Below are positions 61,453-64,000 of a DNA stretch of 64,000 bases, piece after piece. Position numbers and translations under genes: made by a program. Source of the DNA: Plutella xylostella (Eukaryota > Arthropoda > Insecta > Lepidoptera > Plutellidae); NCBI RefSeq assembly GCF_932276165.1, contig NC_063986.1, positions 8,630,501-8,694,500 of the forward strand, written 5' to 3'. Position 1 is the first letter of the stretch; every line of letters starts with the position of its first letter. The notes beneath the pieces are model-generated. The model had not been told where the DNA came from. It saw only the letters and a list, made by a program, of their open reading frames with translations, and did not search any database.

Positions 61453-62013
61453 TATACAGGGTGTTGCTGAAGTGGTATTCTTCTTCTTCTTCTGGTGCCG
61501 TCTCCTATCGAAGGTTGGCAATCATCCTGCTGATTTCCGTCTTGGAGGCCGCCGCACGGAACAATTCTCCAGTGCTCAGCTGGAACCACTGGCGTAGATT
61601 TTGCAGCCATGATGTCATTGGCCGCCCAGGCCTCCTCCTGCCTTGTATTTTCCCCTGGGTTATTACTTGGAGGAGTTCGTACTTGGGGTTTCGCATTATG
61701 TGGCCGAAGTATTCCAGCTTGCGTCTTTTTATGGTATTCAGTACCTCTGTGCCTGTGCCTGAGCCTGAAGTGGTATACTAAGCTGAAAGGCAGTACGTCA
61801 CGAGCATATTTTCCGTATTTCTAAAAATCGTAGTCCAAAGTTTTCAGAGGTTAAAATTTTAAAAGTCACGTGTACACAATGTCTATCATTGTCTCTATCA
61901 AAAATAAATATGTATGTGGAACTAAAGTAGTTCAGATTGATCACCTGAGTTTGATTATCATTGAGATTGACCATCCTTTCGGCTTAGATACCACTGTTAC
62001 AACACCCTGTATA
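61453..62013. mobile_element. TIR element (TACAGGGTGTTG ends) interrupted by a LINE
   Basis: TATACAGGGTGTTG at 61453-61466 and its complement at 62000-62013 form the ends, with TA outside each, as in Tc1/mariner-type insertions. No transposase frame. A LINE piece lies inside near the left end. Confidence 0.75.
61479..61764 (-). pseudogene. 5'-truncated LINE fragment with 12-bp target duplication
   Basis: The minus frame reads RRKLEYFGHIMRNPKYELLQ, then GKIQGRRRPGRPMTSWLQNL and ISRMIANLR. This is the KLxYFGHxxR...GRRRPGRPxxSW signature after the reverse transcriptase of many insect LINEs. The 3' tail is a GAA repeat (ttcttcttcttcttc on plus at 61479). The duplication CTGAAGTGGTAT flanks it at 61467-61478 and 61765-61776. 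It is a clear, short, 5'-truncated retroposition. Confidence 0.88.
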
Positions 62014-63702
62014 TCTTGGTTTTTGCGGAAACAAACAAGAGAAAGCAAGTAGACTCAGGCATTGGAAAAAATGTACTTCCTCGTTTAAGAAGTGACCATC
62101 AGTGCTCTTTCCTCTTTGACCGACACTTTCTTGTAAATAGTTACCGCTATTATGCAATTGATTCATGTACATATGATCATTCACGTTCCTCCACCAAGAT
62201 TGATATACCTACCGGAAATTTAAATGTTTAACCGGTTAAATCGTTCCTTCTTATTATAATTTTCTTCTTGTATTGCATGGTATAATGCCTACATCGTCAA
62301 TATGTTTTTGGATATATAAACCTATGCTTACGTTACATATGATTATTATGTTCAGATATTTCAATATTTTAGTCTTCAGGTGAAATATCTACCTATTCAT
62401 TCAAGTGCTAAGATTTGCTTGTAGTTAACTATATACTTTATTGTATACTATGATTTTCTCTGTGAGTTAGATGTCTATTGTTTTTCATATCGTTTGTGAT
62501 GCGTTTGTGTAATAAAGTCTCAAATTCGTATTAATGCAATGAAAGTGATCCATCTGCCATTGACGTTCCATATGTCACTGTCACTTTTCTTTGAGTGTAC
62601 TTATACTCGTATAACATCAGTTTCTACGAGAAATACCACAGTTCTACTAATCGTAATAATTTTTCATCTACATCGTGTCACGTACAGAGTCTGGTTATTA
62701 CTTGAACTGGTCCGTTTTTCTAAAGCAGCTGGCATTGACGACAATCTCATTGAGGAAAAAGGACCTTGAAAACTGTATGATGATAGACGAATGCATGGTG
62801 CAGTGGTCAAGATCGCTGATTCTTATTAATTTGAACTTGATAAAATCTGATTAAACAAGGAGTAAATACCCATTCATACTATTATTAGACTATGATTAAT
62901 GGTTATTAGCTTTAGGTTATTTTCACCTACATAATAGGTAAGTACATAAGAATCCATTTAATCGATTAATAACAGAAATAGTTTCAGAACGATTTCCGTA
63001 TACCTAGAATTAAACTTTTTCGTTGTAATAACAAACAAAAATTTGGATATAAAGGAAATGGCGGATTGACACGCACCGGAACATATTCAAGTGTTCTTGA
63101 AAAAAATTGTCTACATTATTGAAATAAACGAGCTCTTAACATACTTTGAGTACCGTCTTATCAGGAAATCGCAAAACCCATCGTCATAAATATTGTACTT
63201 AATGTAGGTACTAATTATTTTAACCCTTAGTGGGTTTCCAATAGTTTCCATATATAATTTTGATTTAAATGATTCCGAAAAATATTTAAAAACAACGCAG
63301 CGCGGCGATGCATCTACATCTACATCATTCATCTGACGTACATAGTGTTCTATCTCTACATAATTATTATGCAGGGCCTTTTTAACCAACTACGGCGAAG
63401 CGAAAAGGAGGGTTATGATTTTGACCGGTATGTGTGTATTTACTAGGTAAGTAGGTAGGTAGGCTTTTAAATATTTTTTTGTTACTTTTACAAAGGCTCA
63501 CACGTCATATATTGTTGCATGTAGGCAATCCTGGACTGGTAGGCAAATTTGAGTTGGAGCTTTTCTATTTCGCTGGTATCTTTGTTGTAGTGTCCAAAGT
63601 AGAAGCCCTCGATACTCCACTTGCAAATATTGTTTATGGACTAATTTTTGTCATCCATATTATGTTATTTTTAAACAACTAAAATAAAGAAACCAGACTC
63701 AC
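62014..63702. other. No gene recognised
   Basis: Mostly AT-rich. A lepidopteran repeat start (ACTACGGCGAAGCGAAAAGG) lies at 63390-63409. A tRNA-like phrase (GTGCAGTGGTCAAGATCGCT) near 62800 may be a SINE scrap. Confidence 0.4.
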
Positions 63703-63739
63703 CGCAAAATATAAGCACTAAAAACTCCATGTTGTCCAT
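63703..63739 (-). CDS. Candidate first coding exon of a secreted or membrane protein
   Basis: On the minus strand ATG at 63739 opens MDNMEFLVLIFC and after 37 nt meets a consensus donor (gtgagt, 63702-63697). The hydrophobic run right after the start looks like the beginning of a signal peptide. A CpG-rich stretch lies about 100 bp upstream. I found no following exon in this window that completes it, so the protein family is unknown. Confidence 0.4.
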
Positions 63740-63799
63740 AATCCGATGCGAGAAATTTACATACATAAAACGTCACTTTCCACAGCTAACAAAACAAAC

Positions 63800-63965
63800 T
63801 TTCGATCGTATTTTGGCGCGTAAACTCTGACGCATGCGCGCTGGCCGGCGCGTGTCGCTCGCGCTACACCACTCACGAGTGACTCCGGCCAGCGAGGTCC
63901 AACCTCAACCTCCGCGCAGGAAAATGCCTTCCACGCATGGTTACCGAACGCAGCTACACCGGCCT
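63800..63965 (-). promoter_or_regulatory. GC-rich promoter-like stretch
   Basis: A CpG-rich island in AT-rich DNA contains GACGCATGCGCGCTGGCC, similar to the NRF1/Ewg site (TGCGCATGCGC). It sits just upstream of the candidate first exon at 63703-63739. No TATA box is obvious. It could serve transcription either way. Confidence 0.4.
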
Positions 63966-64000
63966 TTTATAAAAAGTAACTTTTACGATTTTTAACAACT

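Overview
The window is animal nuclear DNA, almost certainly from a moth or butterfly. It is AT-rich, with long introns and GT-AG splice sites. It is full of repeat families I know from Lepidoptera: a tRNA-derived SINE, CR1/Jockey-type LINE ends, the GGTTCCGTAG...CTACGGAACC repeat and the CTTCGCTTCGCC / TTTCGCATTTATAATATTAG repeat. There are no rRNA genes, true tRNA genes, CRISPR arrays or prokaryotic features.

Two genes can be rebuilt exon by exon. (1) fruitless (fru), plus strand, 11726 to about 30640. Three exons encode the BTB domain, which begins MDQQFCLRWNNHP. Three or four linker exons follow, one of them an optional 23-codon cassette. A common exon then ends in phase 1, and three alternative last exons follow, each with its own pair of C2H2 zinc fingers. 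All junctions keep frame, giving proteins of about 365 to 416 residues. Two candidate 5' exons lie upstream (44-72 and about 10730-10935). (2) A secreted chitin-binding protein of the CPAP1 (peritrophin-like) type, minus strand, in five coding exons from 40108 down to 31632. Its 725-codon frame closes exactly across four splice junctions. The two genes are tail to tail, with poly(A) signals about 80 bp apart.

Layout: 1-11.7 kb is the fru upstream or 5'-intron region, with a SINE, LINE scraps, MITEs and a perfect 159-bp palindrome. 11.7-30.7 kb is fru, carrying a pogo-like transposon between zinc-finger exons two and three. 30.7-41.9 kb is the CPAP1-like gene; its first coding exon lies between two identical 176-bp inverted repeats that each hold a TATA box and initiator. 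42.8-52.1 kb holds several nested TIR elements, including a hAT-type element with a clear 8-bp target duplication. 52-63.6 kb has no gene I can support, only repeats and hairpins. At 63.7 kb, next to a GC-rich promoter-like stretch, a short signal-peptide-like first exon suggests another minus-strand gene whose remaining exons I could not find.

The most interesting observations are within fru. A duplicated 23-codon exon shows mostly synonymous divergence between its copies, so both look selected. A tandem copy of the start of the next-to-BTB exon ends in a stop codon and, if spliced, would give a BTB-only protein. Also notable is the inverted promoter-bearing repeat around the CPAP1 5' end.
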